From Achromobacter xylosoxidans (GTDB lineage: Bacteria; Pseudomonadota; Gammaproteobacteria; Burkholderiales; Burkholderiaceae_B), in NCBI RefSeq assembly GCF_002192695.1, contig NZ_MTLG01000086.1, forward strand, positions 186,001 to 250,000: 64,000 nucleotides of DNA, in the 5' to 3' direction. The notes beneath the pieces were generated by a model. That model searched no databases, had not been told where the DNA came from, and saw only the letters and a program-made list of their open reading frames with translations. The translations under genes and the position numbers were made by a program. Shown one piece after another: positions 25,463 through 32,515 of the stretch (its first letter is position 1; each line of letters begins with the position of its first letter).

Positions 25463-25779
25463 TCATCACGCTTTCCCCGCAAATCTGCACGCTACGTGTT
25501 CCCGGCATCGAACGCGACGGCGATGCGCTGATCATTGACGGAACGCGATTCGACTTCAGCCAGCTGGAAGAGGGCGCGGCATTGTCTCGCGAAGCGACGG
25601 CTTCGCCATACTTCGCTGGCGAGGTACGGCGCCAGGACGGCCAGGTGCATGTGTCCATTCTCTTTCCCATCGATGAACTTGCATCCGACGAGATGCGGTT
25701 TCCGGTTCCGTTCGTAGATCCGCCGGATGGGCGGCTTGAACTGCCTCGGGTCAAACCGAGAGAAATACCGACCCAGTGA
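25459..25779 (+). CDS. Small phage protein after the fibre gene
   Basis: A 106-residue acidic, beta-rich protein. It begins MIITLSPQICTLRVPGIERDG and ends with a proline-rich tail. Genes of this type follow fibre genes in Bordetella- and Burkholderia-type phages and might be fibre chaperones, which is an inference from position only. A terminator follows immediately. Confidence 0.6.
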   Translation: MIITLSPQICTLRVPGIERDGDALIIDGTRFDFSQLEEGAALSREATASPYFAGEVRRQDGQVHVSILFPIDELASDEMRFPVPFVDPPDGRLELPRVKPREIPTQ

Positions 25780-25782
25780 TAC

Positions 25783-25806
25783 GCCCGCTTCAGCGGGCTT
25801 TTTTTC
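25783..25806 (+). terminator. Intrinsic terminator before the lysis cassette
   Basis: A 6-bp GC stem (25783-25788 with 25793-25798) with a 4-base loop, followed by a run of seven T residues. It marks the end of the tail genes, 19 bases before the holin gene. Confidence 0.8.
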
Positions 25807-25824
25807 GTCCATACGGGAGGCACC

Positions 25825-26076
25825 ATGCCTCAGGGGATTAGCAAGATGAATTTGGATGATATGGCCATCCAGGCCGCGAATCGCACCACCGAGACCGGCG
25901 CCGTGACGGGCGTTGTCGGCTGGGCGGCTCAGGTGAACTGGATTGGCTGGGCGGGCTTTCTGGTCGCAGTTGTCGGCCTGTTGGCGAACCTGTACTACCA
26001 GCGCCGGCGCGATCGGCGCGAGCAAGCAGAAAGCGAGGCCCGCATGGCGGCCTTGCGGGAGAGGTGCCAACCATGA
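25825..26076 (+). CDS. Holin candidate
   Basis: An 83-residue protein with one clear transmembrane helix (about residues 40-58, WIGWAGFLVAVVGLLANLYY) and a strongly charged C-terminal tail (RRRDRREQ), as in small phage holins. A GGGAGG sequence lies just upstream of the ATG. The stop overlaps the endolysin start (ATGA). With a SAR endolysin next to it, it could be a pinholin that depolarises the membrane to release the enzyme. Confidence 0.75.
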   Translation: MPQGISKMNLDDMAIQAANRTTETGAVTGVVGWAAQVNWIGWAGFLVAVVGLLANLYYQRRRDRREQAESEARMAALRERCQP

Positions 26077-26612
26077 AGTTGGGAACCAAGGTCACGGGCG
26101 GCGCTGCCGCCCTTATCGCTTCTGGTGTCCTCACTCTATTTTCGGCAGACCTGCAGCGGTTTCTTGGCCGCTGGGAAGGAGAGGGCCAGAACACTGTGTA
26201 TGCGGACAAATTGGCTAAGGGGCTGCCCACCGTCTGCAAGGGCATCACGAAGCACACCAGCCCTTATCCCGTAGTGGTGGGCGACTACTGGTCGCCGGAG
26301 CGCTGCGCTGAGGTGGAGCGGATGGTGGTTGGCAAGGGGCAGCTCGACTTGGCCGATTGCATCGACGTGGCCATTAGCCAGCCGATCTTCGACGCGCTGA
26401 GCAGCCATTCGCATAACTTCGGCGTACCCCGCACATGCGCGAGTCGGGCCGTCGGTCTGATCAATTCGGGGTATGTGGCTGAGGGTTGCAACGCTCTGGC
26501 GCATGGCCCTGACGGCAAACCAGTCTGGTCGTATGCGGAAGGGAAGTTTGTTCGGGGCCTGTACAACCGCCGACTTGAGGAGCGTGCGCTATGTCTATCG
26601 GGGCTGCGCTAA
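26073..26612 (+). CDS. Endolysin, GH24 muramidase with signal-anchor (SAR) N-terminus
   Basis: A 179-residue lysozyme. Residues 8-24 (TGGAAALIASGVLTLFS) form a weakly hydrophobic, Ala/Gly-rich signal-anchor typical of SAR endolysins. The catalytic pattern E35, D45 and T53 lies in the WEGEGQNTVYADK and LPTVCKGIT segments. ATG 26073 overlaps the holin stop; a GTG at 26064 is possible but unnecessary. It cleaves peptidoglycan after release from the membrane. Confidence 0.88.
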   Translation: MKLGTKVTGGAAALIASGVLTLFSADLQRFLGRWEGEGQNTVYADKLAKGLPTVCKGITKHTSPYPVVVGDYWSPERCAEVERMVVGKGQLDLADCIDVAISQPIFDALSSHSHNFGVPRTCASRAVGLINSGYVAEGCNALAHGPDGKPVWSYAEGKFVRGLYNRRLEERALCLSGLR

Positions 26613-27001
26613 TCGGCTGGAAGGGCTACGCCGCGGCCGGCATCGCAGGTGCGACGGTGCTGGGCCTGGCCGGCGCGGGAGTTGCCTGGTACGGGCACAG
26701 CCAGCGCGAAGCGGGCAGGGCCGAGTGCCAGGAAGCCCACCGCGTGGCCAGCCTAGAAGAGTTCAAGTCAGAGGCCGAACGCCTGACCGGCCTGTCCGGC
26801 GACCTGCAGGCCCGCATAGATCAGCTCGCCGCCACGCGGCCCCAGGTCATCGAGAGGTACACCCGTGAAATCGTTCAGCGCCCTTTGCCTGCTGACTGCG
26901 TGCGCGACCCTGGCCGGGTGCGCGCAACCAACGAAGCCATCGACGCGGCCAACGCTGCCCGTCAACCTAAGCGCGCCGTGCTCGCCAGTCCCACACGTTG
27001 A
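26591..27001 (+). CDS. Rz: Inner-membrane spanin Rz
   Basis: A 136-residue protein with an N-terminal transmembrane helix (about 12-33) and a charged coiled-coil periplasmic part (GRAECQEAHRVASLEEFKSEA), the Rz design. Its gene overlaps the endolysin end by 22 bases and contains the Rz1 start in another frame. It would bind Rz1 across the periplasm to fuse the two membranes at lysis. Confidence 0.85.
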   Translation: MSIGAALIGWKGYAAAGIAGATVLGLAGAGVAWYGHSQREAGRAECQEAHRVASLEEFKSEAERLTGLSGDLQARIDQLAATRPQVIERYTREIVQRPLPADCVRDPGRVRATNEAIDAANAARQPKRAVLASPTR

Positions 27002-27110
27002 TTCGGCGTCGTGGGATGATCTGGCGCTGGCGCACGCGGCGCTGGCGTTCCAGTATGCCGAGTGCGCCTCACGGCATCAGGCTGTCGTGGATGCCTGGGC
27101 CAAGCCTTAG
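26865..27110 (+). CDS. Rz1: Outer-membrane spanin lipoprotein Rz1
   Basis: An 81-residue protein starting at GTG 26865 within Rz, with GAGAGG upstream. A lipobox LAGC (C19) follows the signal sequence, and a proline-rich stretch (PTKPSTRPTLP) comes next. The C-terminal helix (SWDDLALAHAALAFQYAECASRHQ) recurs in the other two cassettes of this window. It is longer than lambda Rz1 but has the same plan. Confidence 0.82.
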   Translation: MKSFSALCLLTACATLAGCAQPTKPSTRPTLPVNLSAPCSPVPHVDSASWDDLALAHAALAFQYAECASRHQAVVDAWAKP

Positions 27111-27203
27111 CACGGCGCCATCTGCTCAATCGGGTTACTTCGCACTACGAGCAGGGATCCATCAAATAACGGCTCAACTCAAGGCATGCCAGGTACGCTT
27201 ACG

Positions 27204-27752
27204 CTAGGTGGGCGCGCGCCTACCGATGACGATACCGTTGGCGGGGTCGAAAGCCTGGATGCTCAGAAGTGAGTGGGCTCGATCGTGGACACTCTTTTCT
27301 GATTCGAAGGCTTGCGACCAAGCGTTCACGCCGGTGCAGATGTCTTGACAGAAGATGTCGAGCTGGAGCTGAAGACGATCATCTGATTGGTTGCAGTGAA
27401 TGCTGAAGTTGTCGGATGGCACTACGACGAACTCAAATGAGCTCAGTGCTTTTTGGGCTCGCTGCATCGAAATATCAGCTTGCCCCTGATGCAAAAATGA
27501 GCACCTCAGAGCATACACATCGTCTCCATGAAGGAACGTGTGGGAGTGTCGCTGAGGACCGATTTGGCGCGTGTATTTTTGGCCCACCCATTTATCGAAC
27601 CAAGCGGCGTACATCCTACCGTTCACACTTTTTCCAGCCTCGGCGTAGCTACAAATATCAGGCATTGTGAGTGCCAAAGCGAGGGCGGCGTAGTTGTTGC
27701 CTGATCTCAAGGTTGCGAGAATTGAACTGTTGATTTCCGTAATGGAAGACAT
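27204..27752 (-). CDS. Hypothetical protein with HEPN-like R-x4-H motif
   Basis: A 182-residue soluble helical protein on the minus strand, lower in GC than the phage core. Residues 83-88 read R-C-S-F-L-H, preceded by DDVYAL and followed by QG. This fits the R-x4-6-H active-site motif of HEPN ribonuclease or regulatory domains in its usual helix-loop setting. The start is ATG 27752; an in-frame GTG is at 27758. It lies just after the lysis cassette, where lysogenic-conversion genes are common. A defensive or toxin role is inferred from the motif and place, and is unproven. Confidence 0.5.
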   Translation of the reverse strand: MSSITEINSSILATLRSGNNYAALALALTMPDICSYAEAGKSVNGRMYAAWFDKWVGQKYTRQIGPQRHSHTFLHGDDVYALRCSFLHQGQADISMQRAQKALSSFEFVVVPSDNFSIHCNQSDDRLQLQLDIFCQDICTGVNAWSQAFESEKSVHDRAHSLLSIQAFDPANGIVIGRRAPT

Positions 27753-27862
27753 TGCCACTCCGAGAACGTGGGGAAGCCTGAATCTATCCCATCTCAGAAC
27801 CTGTTTCCATCGTCACTTGTTCTACCGACTCCACCACCCCTGCTCGTTGTGCTGACCGAAGG

Positions 27863-28156
27863 CTACCGCGGCGCCATTCCCTTGCGCAGCTTGCGCGGTG
27901 ATTCGAGCAGTTCGGCCGTCATCTGGTCTCGCTCCAGAACACAGGGCTCCTTGGCCAGCCCCGCCAGCAGATCGTCGTAGATGTCGCCCGTCAGGCCGGC
28001 CGGCCGCTTCAGCTCAAAGGACACCTGGTGCAGGCGCAACAGGGCGGCGCGCAGGCGTTTCACCTCCCATAGCAGGGTGAGCACGTCGGGATTCCAGGGC
28101 TGACGCTCCCGGATGGCCCGGAGGTCGGCGAAGGTGAGCGGGTCTTTGAACGGCAT
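27863..28156 (-). CDS. Small SOS-controlled hypothetical protein
   Basis: A 97-residue charged helical protein (MPFKDPLTFADLRAIRERQP opening; LLWEVKRLRAALLRLHQVS helix). The ATG at 28156 sits directly after a promoter whose -10 region and start are covered by a CTG-N10-CAG LexA box (28168-28183), so DNA damage should induce it. A GTG at 28168 would lie inside that box and is less likely. No domain is recognised. The SRAP-type gene, also linked to DNA damage, lies upstream on the same strand. Confidence 0.6.
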   Translation of the reverse strand: MPFKDPLTFADLRAIRERQPWNPDVLTLLWEVKRLRAALLRLHQVSFELKRPAGLTGDIYDDLLAGLAKEPCVLERDQMTAELLESPRKLRKGMAPR

Positions 28157-28167
28157 GGCGGAAAACA

Positions 28168-28209
28168 CTGGTCAGACATCCAGTATATTCCGTCGCTAAT
28201 AGGGGTCAA
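28168..28209 (-). promoter_or_regulatory. Sigma-70 promoter with overlapping LexA (SOS) box
   Basis: On the minus strand, TTGACC (28209-28204) and TATACT (28187-28182) are separated by 16 bases. A CTG-N10-CAG palindrome at 28168-28183 overlaps the -10 edge and the expected start point. That is the layout of LexA-repressed promoters. It drives the 27863-28156 gene. Confidence 0.7.
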
Positions 28210-28244
28210 CAGACGCGATCCTCCGCTGGAATCTGACTAGCTGG

Positions 28245-28694
28245 TCAATAAATTCCAGCGTAGTCCGATGGAAAGAATTGCTCGCCAATCTGATCCATCA
28301 GTGTGATGCATACCTGTAGAAGCTCTGCGGTGCGCTCCTGAGGATCTCCGCGCTTACCGCCGTGAAAGAGATTGTTGCGGACGGTCTTGAGTAGTTCGAA
28401 ATCCCTAACTAGCTCCGGTCTCTCAGCCAGATCGAGTCTTGGGGCCCAATCTAATTCTCCGTGCTCGTTCACAATTTGCTGAAGCGGGGCCAGCGAGGTG
28501 AGGTCAGCTCCTGCGGGGCAGGGGCGATAGGTGTCGCGGTGTTTCTTGTAGAACTCCTTCCAATCCACCTGAGCCGAGTTGTACGAACCGGTCGTGAAAT
28601 ACCTGTTTTCTTTCAACGCAAATTCGAGACGGGAAAAGCGCAGCAGGAACTGCGCTGCGGGTTCGGCCAGGCTAGGATCTAGGGTGGGTCTCAT
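28245..28694 (-). CDS. HEPN-like protein (R-x4-H motif)
   Basis: A 149-residue helical protein. Near the C-terminus the sequence DFELLKTVRNNLFHGGKRGD carries R106-x4-H111 in the context VRNNLFHGGK, which is typical of HEPN domains. ATG 28694 was chosen; a longer open frame upstream runs through the SRAP gene in another frame and is rejected. GC content is lower than in the surrounding chromosome-like genes. HEPN proteins are often RNases in toxin or defence systems; the activity here is inferred. It lies 25 bases after the SRAP stop on the same strand, so they may share a transcript. Confidence 0.55.
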   Translation of the reverse strand: MRPTLDPSLAEPAAQFLLRFSRLEFALKENRYFTTGSYNSAQVDWKEFYKKHRDTYRPCPAGADLTSLAPLQQIVNEHGELDWAPRLDLAERPELVRDFELLKTVRNNLFHGGKRGDPQERTAELLQVCITLMDQIGEQFFPSDYAGIY

Positions 28695-28719
28695 GGTTAC
28701 TGTTCTGGTTCGTAAAGGG

Positions 28720-29388
28720 CTATAGTTGGGCCGGCGTGGCCACCAGCCGGTCGGCCGGGTAGGGCACCAGGAAATCCCAGGTATCCGCGACCGGTGCCGT
28801 GAGCCAGTCCTGGTAGGCACCCTCCGGCAGGATGACCACCATGCGCTTTTCCTTGCCGGCCTGGTGGTAATTCTGAAAGAGCGGATCCTGGTCGGCGTTG
28901 ATGGTGAGCATGGTGTAGCTCTCCTGCCATTGGCCGGCGGCGTCCCTGTAGCGATCCCAGAGGCCGGCGATGCCCAGCGGCGCGCCGTCGGCTCGGGTGA
29001 AGCGCGTAGCCACCGCAGCGCCAGACCGCCAGTCTGGTTCGAAGATCGCATCGGCCGGGATAATGCAGCGCCGGCTCTTGGCCCAAGCCAAGCGGAATGT
29101 CCAAAGCGTGTGTGCGGTCTCGCTTTTTGCGTTGAAAGTGTAGATCTTCTCCGCCTGAGCCAATTTTTCCGGCGGCGTGCCTGGGGCGATCATGCCCCAG
29201 CGGCCCACGACTGCCTCCCGCTCCGGCACGGCCTCGTCGCCCGCGTCATGCTCGGGCGGGCGACGCACGAACAACCCCTGGTACTTCGGCCACATGTCGT
29301 ACTCGCCCATGACCTTCGGCTTCTCGGGCACCCCGAATTTCTTCAGCAGGTACTCGGCATCCTTGAGCGTCTGATAGTGGCTGCACAT
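28720..29388 (-). CDS. SRAP-domain protein (YedK/HMCES family) for abasic-site DNA-protein crosslinking
   Basis: A 222-residue protein starting MCSHYQ, so that after Met removal C2 is the N-terminal nucleophile that crosslinks abasic sites in single-stranded DNA. Other family residues are visible: N86 in YTFNAKSE, E117 in PADAIFEP and H175 in NYHQAG before KRMVVIL. The longer in-frame start at 29436 would bury C2 and is rejected. Family members shield abasic sites at forks; on phages they may protect modified or damaged genomes. An N-terminal fragment of a second copy lies at about 30370-30425. Confidence 0.85.
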   Translation of the reverse strand: MCSHYQTLKDAEYLLKKFGVPEKPKVMGEYDMWPKYQGLFVRRPPEHDAGDEAVPEREAVVGRWGMIAPGTPPEKLAQAEKIYTFNAKSETAHTLWTFRLAWAKSRRCIIPADAIFEPDWRSGAAVATRFTRADGAPLGIAGLWDRYRDAAGQWQESYTMLTINADQDPLFQNYHQAGKEKRMVVILPEGAYQDWLTAPVADTWDFLVPYPADRLVATPAQL

Positions 29389-29502
29389 AGTTTCCCCGAG
29401 GAAGATTCCATCGTAAAGGAACTTTGCAGATCGCATTCAGCAATTCGGACGAGGCAGCGACTACGCCTTAATGCCAATAGTTACTTGTGCCAAGAGCAGT
29501 AG

Positions 29503-30114
29503 ATGATTGCTGCTCCATTCTCTTTTTGTGAAAAGGGGGGCCTCATATTTTCCCGTTATCTAGCGAAGGTGATACTGATTCTCTTTATTGGGGGCGGGGT
29601 AGTCGACGCCCAAGAAGGCCAAGCCAATCCGAAGAATGGGGTAATTCTAAAAATTTTGAACTCAAGCAGCCAGCAATCTGATGAGGTAGTGGGGGCGCAG
29701 GGCAGTCCATCTATCATTGTGGTTAGTAATCCGGATGGGAGTGCAGCGACATACGTGGGCGGGCAACGACTTTCCATCAGCGCAGGGACTCGCCTGGACC
29801 TCGAGGCTTTGAAGTCTCAAGCCGGTGGGTCCTCACGTGAAGTAGGGGTTTATTCATCTAAACCCCGCCCGACTCCAACCCCAACTCCGCCGCGGCCGAG
29901 TGGTTGTGGCGACCTTGGGTGTCCGAGCCCAGATACTCCCAAACCTCCAGAGCCGAAATGCCATGGTCCCTTTTGTCCGGGGGGCACAACCTTCTATCGA
30001 CCTGCAGAGCAACTAATTATCTATCGAAATACATTTTCAGCCCCATTCCCGCGCGATCTGAAGGGAGTTAACTTTGATCTAGGGAGTGTTGCTCTGCAGC
30101 CTGAGGCCAAGTGA
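29503..30114 (+). CDS. Secreted or periplasmic proline-rich hypothetical protein
   Basis: A 203-residue protein. A hydrophobic core (about 19-34) followed by VVDA suggests signal peptidase cleavage near residue 36. The N-terminal extension of about 15 residues before it is unusually long, so the true start may be downstream. A proline/threonine-rich stretch with a CGDLGC and KCHGPFC cysteine arrangement lies at 120-160. It is the only plus-strand gene in this accessory zone and is AT-richer than the core. A lysogenic-conversion surface or periplasmic factor is possible; the function is unknown. Confidence 0.55.
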   Translation: MIAAPFSFCEKGGLIFSRYLAKVILILFIGGGVVDAQEGQANPKNGVILKILNSSSQQSDEVVGAQGSPSIIVVSNPDGSAATYVGGQRLSISAGTRLDLEALKSQAGGSSREVGVYSSKPRPTPTPTPPRPSGCGDLGCPSPDTPKPPEPKCHGPFCPGGTTFYRPAEQLIIYRNTFSAPFPRDLKGVNFDLGSVALQPEAK

Positions 30115-30174
30115 GCGTATGTTTCCATAAAGGGCCCCTTACTGGAACCATCCAAGGATGATCCCAGCATAGGA

Positions 30175-30321
30175 TCAGTCCAGGGCGGCGGCTTCATCCG
30201 GGAAGCGCTCAAGGTAGTAGACCAGCGCGCGGACGATCAGGAGGATCATGCGCTGCTGGGCAATGGGTAGGGCGTTGAATTGCGCCGGGGTGAAGTACTC
30301 GTCGTAGGGCCAGGGTTCCAT
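30175..30321 (-). CDS. Small hypothetical protein (48 residues)
   Basis: A short minus-strand gene (MEPWPYDEYFTPAQFNALPI opening) with good codon use and a hydrophobic-acidic helix (IAQQRMILLIVRALVYYLERF). It ends in PDEAAALD. Such short proteins with this start are seen next to SRAP genes in related genomes, as far as I recall, but I cannot name a family. It follows the SRAP remnant on the same strand. Confidence 0.45.
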   Translation of the reverse strand: MEPWPYDEYFTPAQFNALPIAQQRMILLIVRALVYYLERFPDEAAALD

Positions 30322-30425
30322 TCTGCCAATCTACCCAATTGCGGCCGGTCGTGGGCTTCGGAGCAGGCAATGTCGGACCAATTGACCCCGAGTAAGGCAC
30401 TCAGTGTCTGGTAGTAGCTGCACAT
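30322..30425 (-). pseudogene. N-terminal remnant of a second SRAP gene
   Basis: From ATG 30425 the minus strand encodes MCSYYQTLSALLGVNW, closely matching the first 20 residues of the SRAP protein at 28720-29388 (MCSHYQTL, then FGV). The catalytic Cys2 is kept, but after about 17 codons the similarity stops and the rest of the domain is missing. It looks like a decayed or recombined duplicate. Confidence 0.65.
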
Positions 30426-30450
30426 GTTCCAGCGCTCTGAAGGTAGATCC

Positions 30451-30915
30451 TTAAGTCGAGATTACGAGCTTGGAGCCGCCGAAGCAAAACAGAATTAGGC
30501 TTGCTACGCCGCAAATCACTTGGCCCCACCAAAGCACTTCGACCATCAATAGATTGGGCAATGCTAGATATGTTTTGGAAAAAGTCTCCGCAAATTTGTC
30601 GCGTTGCTTCGCCCAGGCGTCGGAGGCGTATGAGTGCATGGCCCAGCCAAGCACCAGTCCGATGAATGCTAAGCCGATACCTAGAACAAAAGATGTGATC
30701 GGCAGAGAATGCCTAGCGCTCTTTTCGACCACCTGGGCCAGTGCCGCAGAGCCAGCTAGCCCGGCACCATTGAGAACGAACAAGGCCCGGAAGCACTCCA
30801 AGCCCCACGCGTCCGCTCGGTCAGTCGCTTTTTCGACTGTCTCGTTCAAAGCATCATGGTAGAGCCTTGCGTGGTTGGCATCTTCTACCACGACGTTGGT
30901 GCGATTTTCAGACAT
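30451..30915 (-). CDS. Small integral membrane protein, unknown
   Basis: A 154-residue protein. An N-terminal soluble helix (1-40) is followed by three hydrophobic segments at about 46-62, 72-94 and 126-148, with a charged loop (YASDAWAKQRDKF) between the last two. ATG 30915 was selected; the longer frame to 31050 adds a proline/isoleucine stretch encoded by the repeat-rich att-proximal DNA. AT-richer than its surroundings and the last gene before the attachment site, so it is probably a moron gene. Function unknown. Confidence 0.6.
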   Translation of the reverse strand: MSENRTNVVVEDANHARLYHDALNETVEKATDRADAWGLECFRALFVLNGAGLAGSAALAQVVEKSARHSLPITSFVLGIGLAFIGLVLGWAMHSYASDAWAKQRDKFAETFSKTYLALPNLLMVEVLWWGQVICGVASLILFCFGGSKLVIST

Positions 30916-31072
30916 GTTTCTTGGGGGCGGGTTGCGGATGGATGAGGATCGAATGATAGCTGGGGGAAGAATCCAGGGAAGAATAGGGGATATAGAGGGG
31001 AACGATAGAGCTTCAATTCCTTTGGAATCAAATAGATAGCCCCCCATCAATCCCCCTCATTCCCCAGCTATC
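30916..31072. repeat. Repeat-rich att-proximal DNA, possible integrase arm sites
   Basis: No gene is seen. An 11-bp perfect inverted repeat (GATAGCTGGGG at 30955-30965, complement at 31062-31072) brackets the region. Several GGGGA/ATAG units recur between. Immediately next to the tRNA-derived att core, such repeats are candidates for integrase arm-type binding sites, an inference from place and symmetry. Confidence 0.4.
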
Positions 31073-31099
31073 TGGGTTCGAGCCCCATCAGCCACCCCA
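31073..31099 (+). tRNA. 3' fragment of tRNA-His, prophage attachment site (att)
   Basis: TGGGTTCGAGCCCCATC forms a T-arm with the TTCGA loop. It is followed by CAGCCAC, a C discriminator and CCA. CAGCCAC is the 3' acceptor strand that pairs with a GTGGCTG start, and the unusual C73 is specific to tRNA-His. No 5' half of the tRNA lies upstream, so this is the duplicated 3' end left by integration rather than a functional gene. The intact gene should lie at the other prophage end, outside the window. Confidence 0.75.
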
Positions 31100-31117
31100 A
31101 AGAATTCAGTGAAGATC

Positions 31118-31151
31118 AAAGGCACTTACGCGAAAGCGGAGTGCCTTTTTT
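31118..31151 (+). terminator. Intrinsic terminator downstream of the att site
   Basis: A 9-bp stem (31118-31126 with 31140-31148) followed by TTT. It lies 19 bases after the tRNA-His 3' end and is probably the original tRNA operon terminator, left on the chromosomal side. Confidence 0.75.
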
Positions 31152-31243
31152 CATTGGCGGCCGCCTTCTCGCCAGAGGCCATTCATCTTGCCAAGGCTTG
31201 CTCCATGGACGCGACGCGCTCGATAGCGGTGCGCATTCCGGGT

Positions 31244-31272
31244 AAGAAAAAGCCGCCTCGGAGGAGGCGGCT
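31244..31272 (-). terminator. Terminator for the repressor gene
   Basis: A 9-bp stem (31251-31259 with 31264-31272) with a 4-base loop. On the minus strand it is followed by a T4-rich run, as expected for termination of the minus-strand repressor gene that ends at 31308. Confidence 0.75.
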
Positions 31273-31307
31273 GCGGTTGCCTGCGAGGCTGAGGCCTCGC
31301 GATCCCA

Positions 31308-32405
31308 TCACTCCGCCCGCCATTGCCCCGCCTCATCATCCCGCAACCTTGCACCCGCCCACACAACCCGCCCCAGCACCCGCACCGATGCCCCGTTCTC
31401 CAGCGGGATGTCATCGTGCGAGCGATTGAACGACCGCGCGACCCATTGCCCGGTAAGCCGCTCCCTGGCCACCGTCTTCACGATCATCTTGCCGTCATAG
31501 TTGATGGCGTAGACGCCGCCGGCGGCAATGTCGTGCAGCGTCAGGCTTTCGTTGGGAACCACCAGCAGCGCGGCGCCGTCACGGATGACGGGTTCCATGC
31601 TGTCGCCTTTGGCATACACGACGCGGCCTCGGCCGTTGTCCGCGCCCACCGACCTCAGGAATGATTTGCGGAACTGGATCATGCCGGTCTGCTCTTCGGC
31701 GTGGTTCTCGATGGGGTCGCCCGCCGCCAGCCGCACGTCGGCCAGTTCGGGGACCTTCTCGAACCGGTCGTTGGCGGCAGGCGGTTCGCCCACGCCTACG
31801 TTGGCGACCACGCCTGTCTGGGTGCTGATCCGGACCCGGCCTTCGCTCTCGGTCTGGCGCGTGGTCTTGCCGCCCTCCCAGGGCGCCGCGGGCAGGCCAT
31901 CGATGCGCATGGGGAATTCGTCGCGGGACAGATAGGCGTCCACCAGCGAGTCGCTGCGCAGGACCGTCGGCATTTGCGGCGCGGCAGGAACGGGGAAGAC
32001 GTCTATCCCCAGCTTCAACTGGGCGATCGCCAATGCGAGCGCGCCCTGCAGCTTGTTCAGCTGATCCGGAGGCAATGCGCGCACTTGTTCTTCGGGGATG
32101 CCGGGGAAGGGCCACGGCGCGGGCGGAGGCGCCAGCGCCGCGGCGGCAAGGGAGCCGCCGCGTGCCGGCAGCTTCGGGGCGGTGCCGTCATAAAGCCATT
32201 GCGCGTTTACGCGCAGCAGCGGGGCAACCTTGATGCAGGTCGCCATATCCATGCCGTTGGAGCCATTGAACCAATGCGTCGCCGCGCCGGAAGAGGCGCC
32301 GGCTGCCTTCCATAGGTCTGTCTTGGTAAGGCGTGGTTCGGCCGCGTCCGCCCGGCGGGCCGCTTCCTCGTTGAACGCCTGTGTGATTCGCTTCTGAAAG
32401 GTCAT
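31308..32405 (-). CDS. Prophage repressor, HTH plus S24 (LexA-like) autopeptidase
   Basis: A 365-residue CI-type repressor. Residues about 1-75 form an HTH domain (LTKTDLWKAAGASSGAATHW); a Pro/Ala linker with a helical segment follows. The C-terminal S24 domain has the catalytic serine in KGDSMEP (S269), the general-base lysine in KMIVKTV (K306/K310) and an Ala-Gly at about 228-229 that may be the cleavage site. RecA-stimulated self-cleavage would release lytic genes after DNA damage. Its start codon overlaps one of three operators. It is larger than the average CI because of the long linker. No Cro gene follows on the other side. Confidence 0.88.
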   Translation of the reverse strand: MTFQKRITQAFNEEAARRADAAEPRLTKTDLWKAAGASSGAATHWFNGSNGMDMATCIKVAPLLRVNAQWLYDGTAPKLPARGGSLAAAALAPPPAPWPFPGIPEEQVRALPPDQLNKLQGALALAIAQLKLGIDVFPVPAAPQMPTVLRSDSLVDAYLSRDEFPMRIDGLPAAPWEGGKTTRQTESEGRVRISTQTGVVANVGVGEPPAANDRFEKVPELADVRLAAGDPIENHAEEQTGMIQFRKSFLRSVGADNGRGRVVYAKGDSMEPVIRDGAALLVVPNESLTLHDIAAGGVYAINYDGKMIVKTVARERLTGQWVARSFNRSHDDIPLENGASVRVLGRVVWAGARLRDDEAGQWRAE

Positions 32406-32469
32406 CTTAGGATGCTAAACAAAAATAATCTTAGTTGGCTTGCATTTAGAATCTTAGCATTCTAAGATT
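32403..32469. promoter_or_regulatory. Three-site operator and divergent promoter region of the repressor
   Basis: A perfect 8-4-8 palindrome (AATCTTAG-N4-CTAAGATT) lies at 32450-32469. Degenerate copies with left halves AATCTTAG (32427) and CATCTTAG (32403) are centred 23 and 24 bases away, one turn pattern like lambda OR1-OR3. The outermost site covers the repressor ATG, suggesting autoregulation. A TTGCAT hexamer (32441) and TAAGAT (32463) with 16-base spacing could be the rightward promoter overlapping the strongest site. Confidence 0.7.
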
Positions 32470-32515
32470 TGAACATGATAGCGAGGTAAGAACTGGCGGG
32501 GATGCAAAAACACGC

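Noticed and set aside
28245..29051. 268-residue frame extending the HEPN-like protein upstream
   Set aside because: The extension overlaps the SRAP gene in another frame and is Arg/Pro-rich; ATG 28694 gives a compact protein.
31073..31099. Functional tRNA-His gene
   Set aside because: Only the T-arm and 3' acceptor strand are present; no anticodon arm or 5' strand precedes them.
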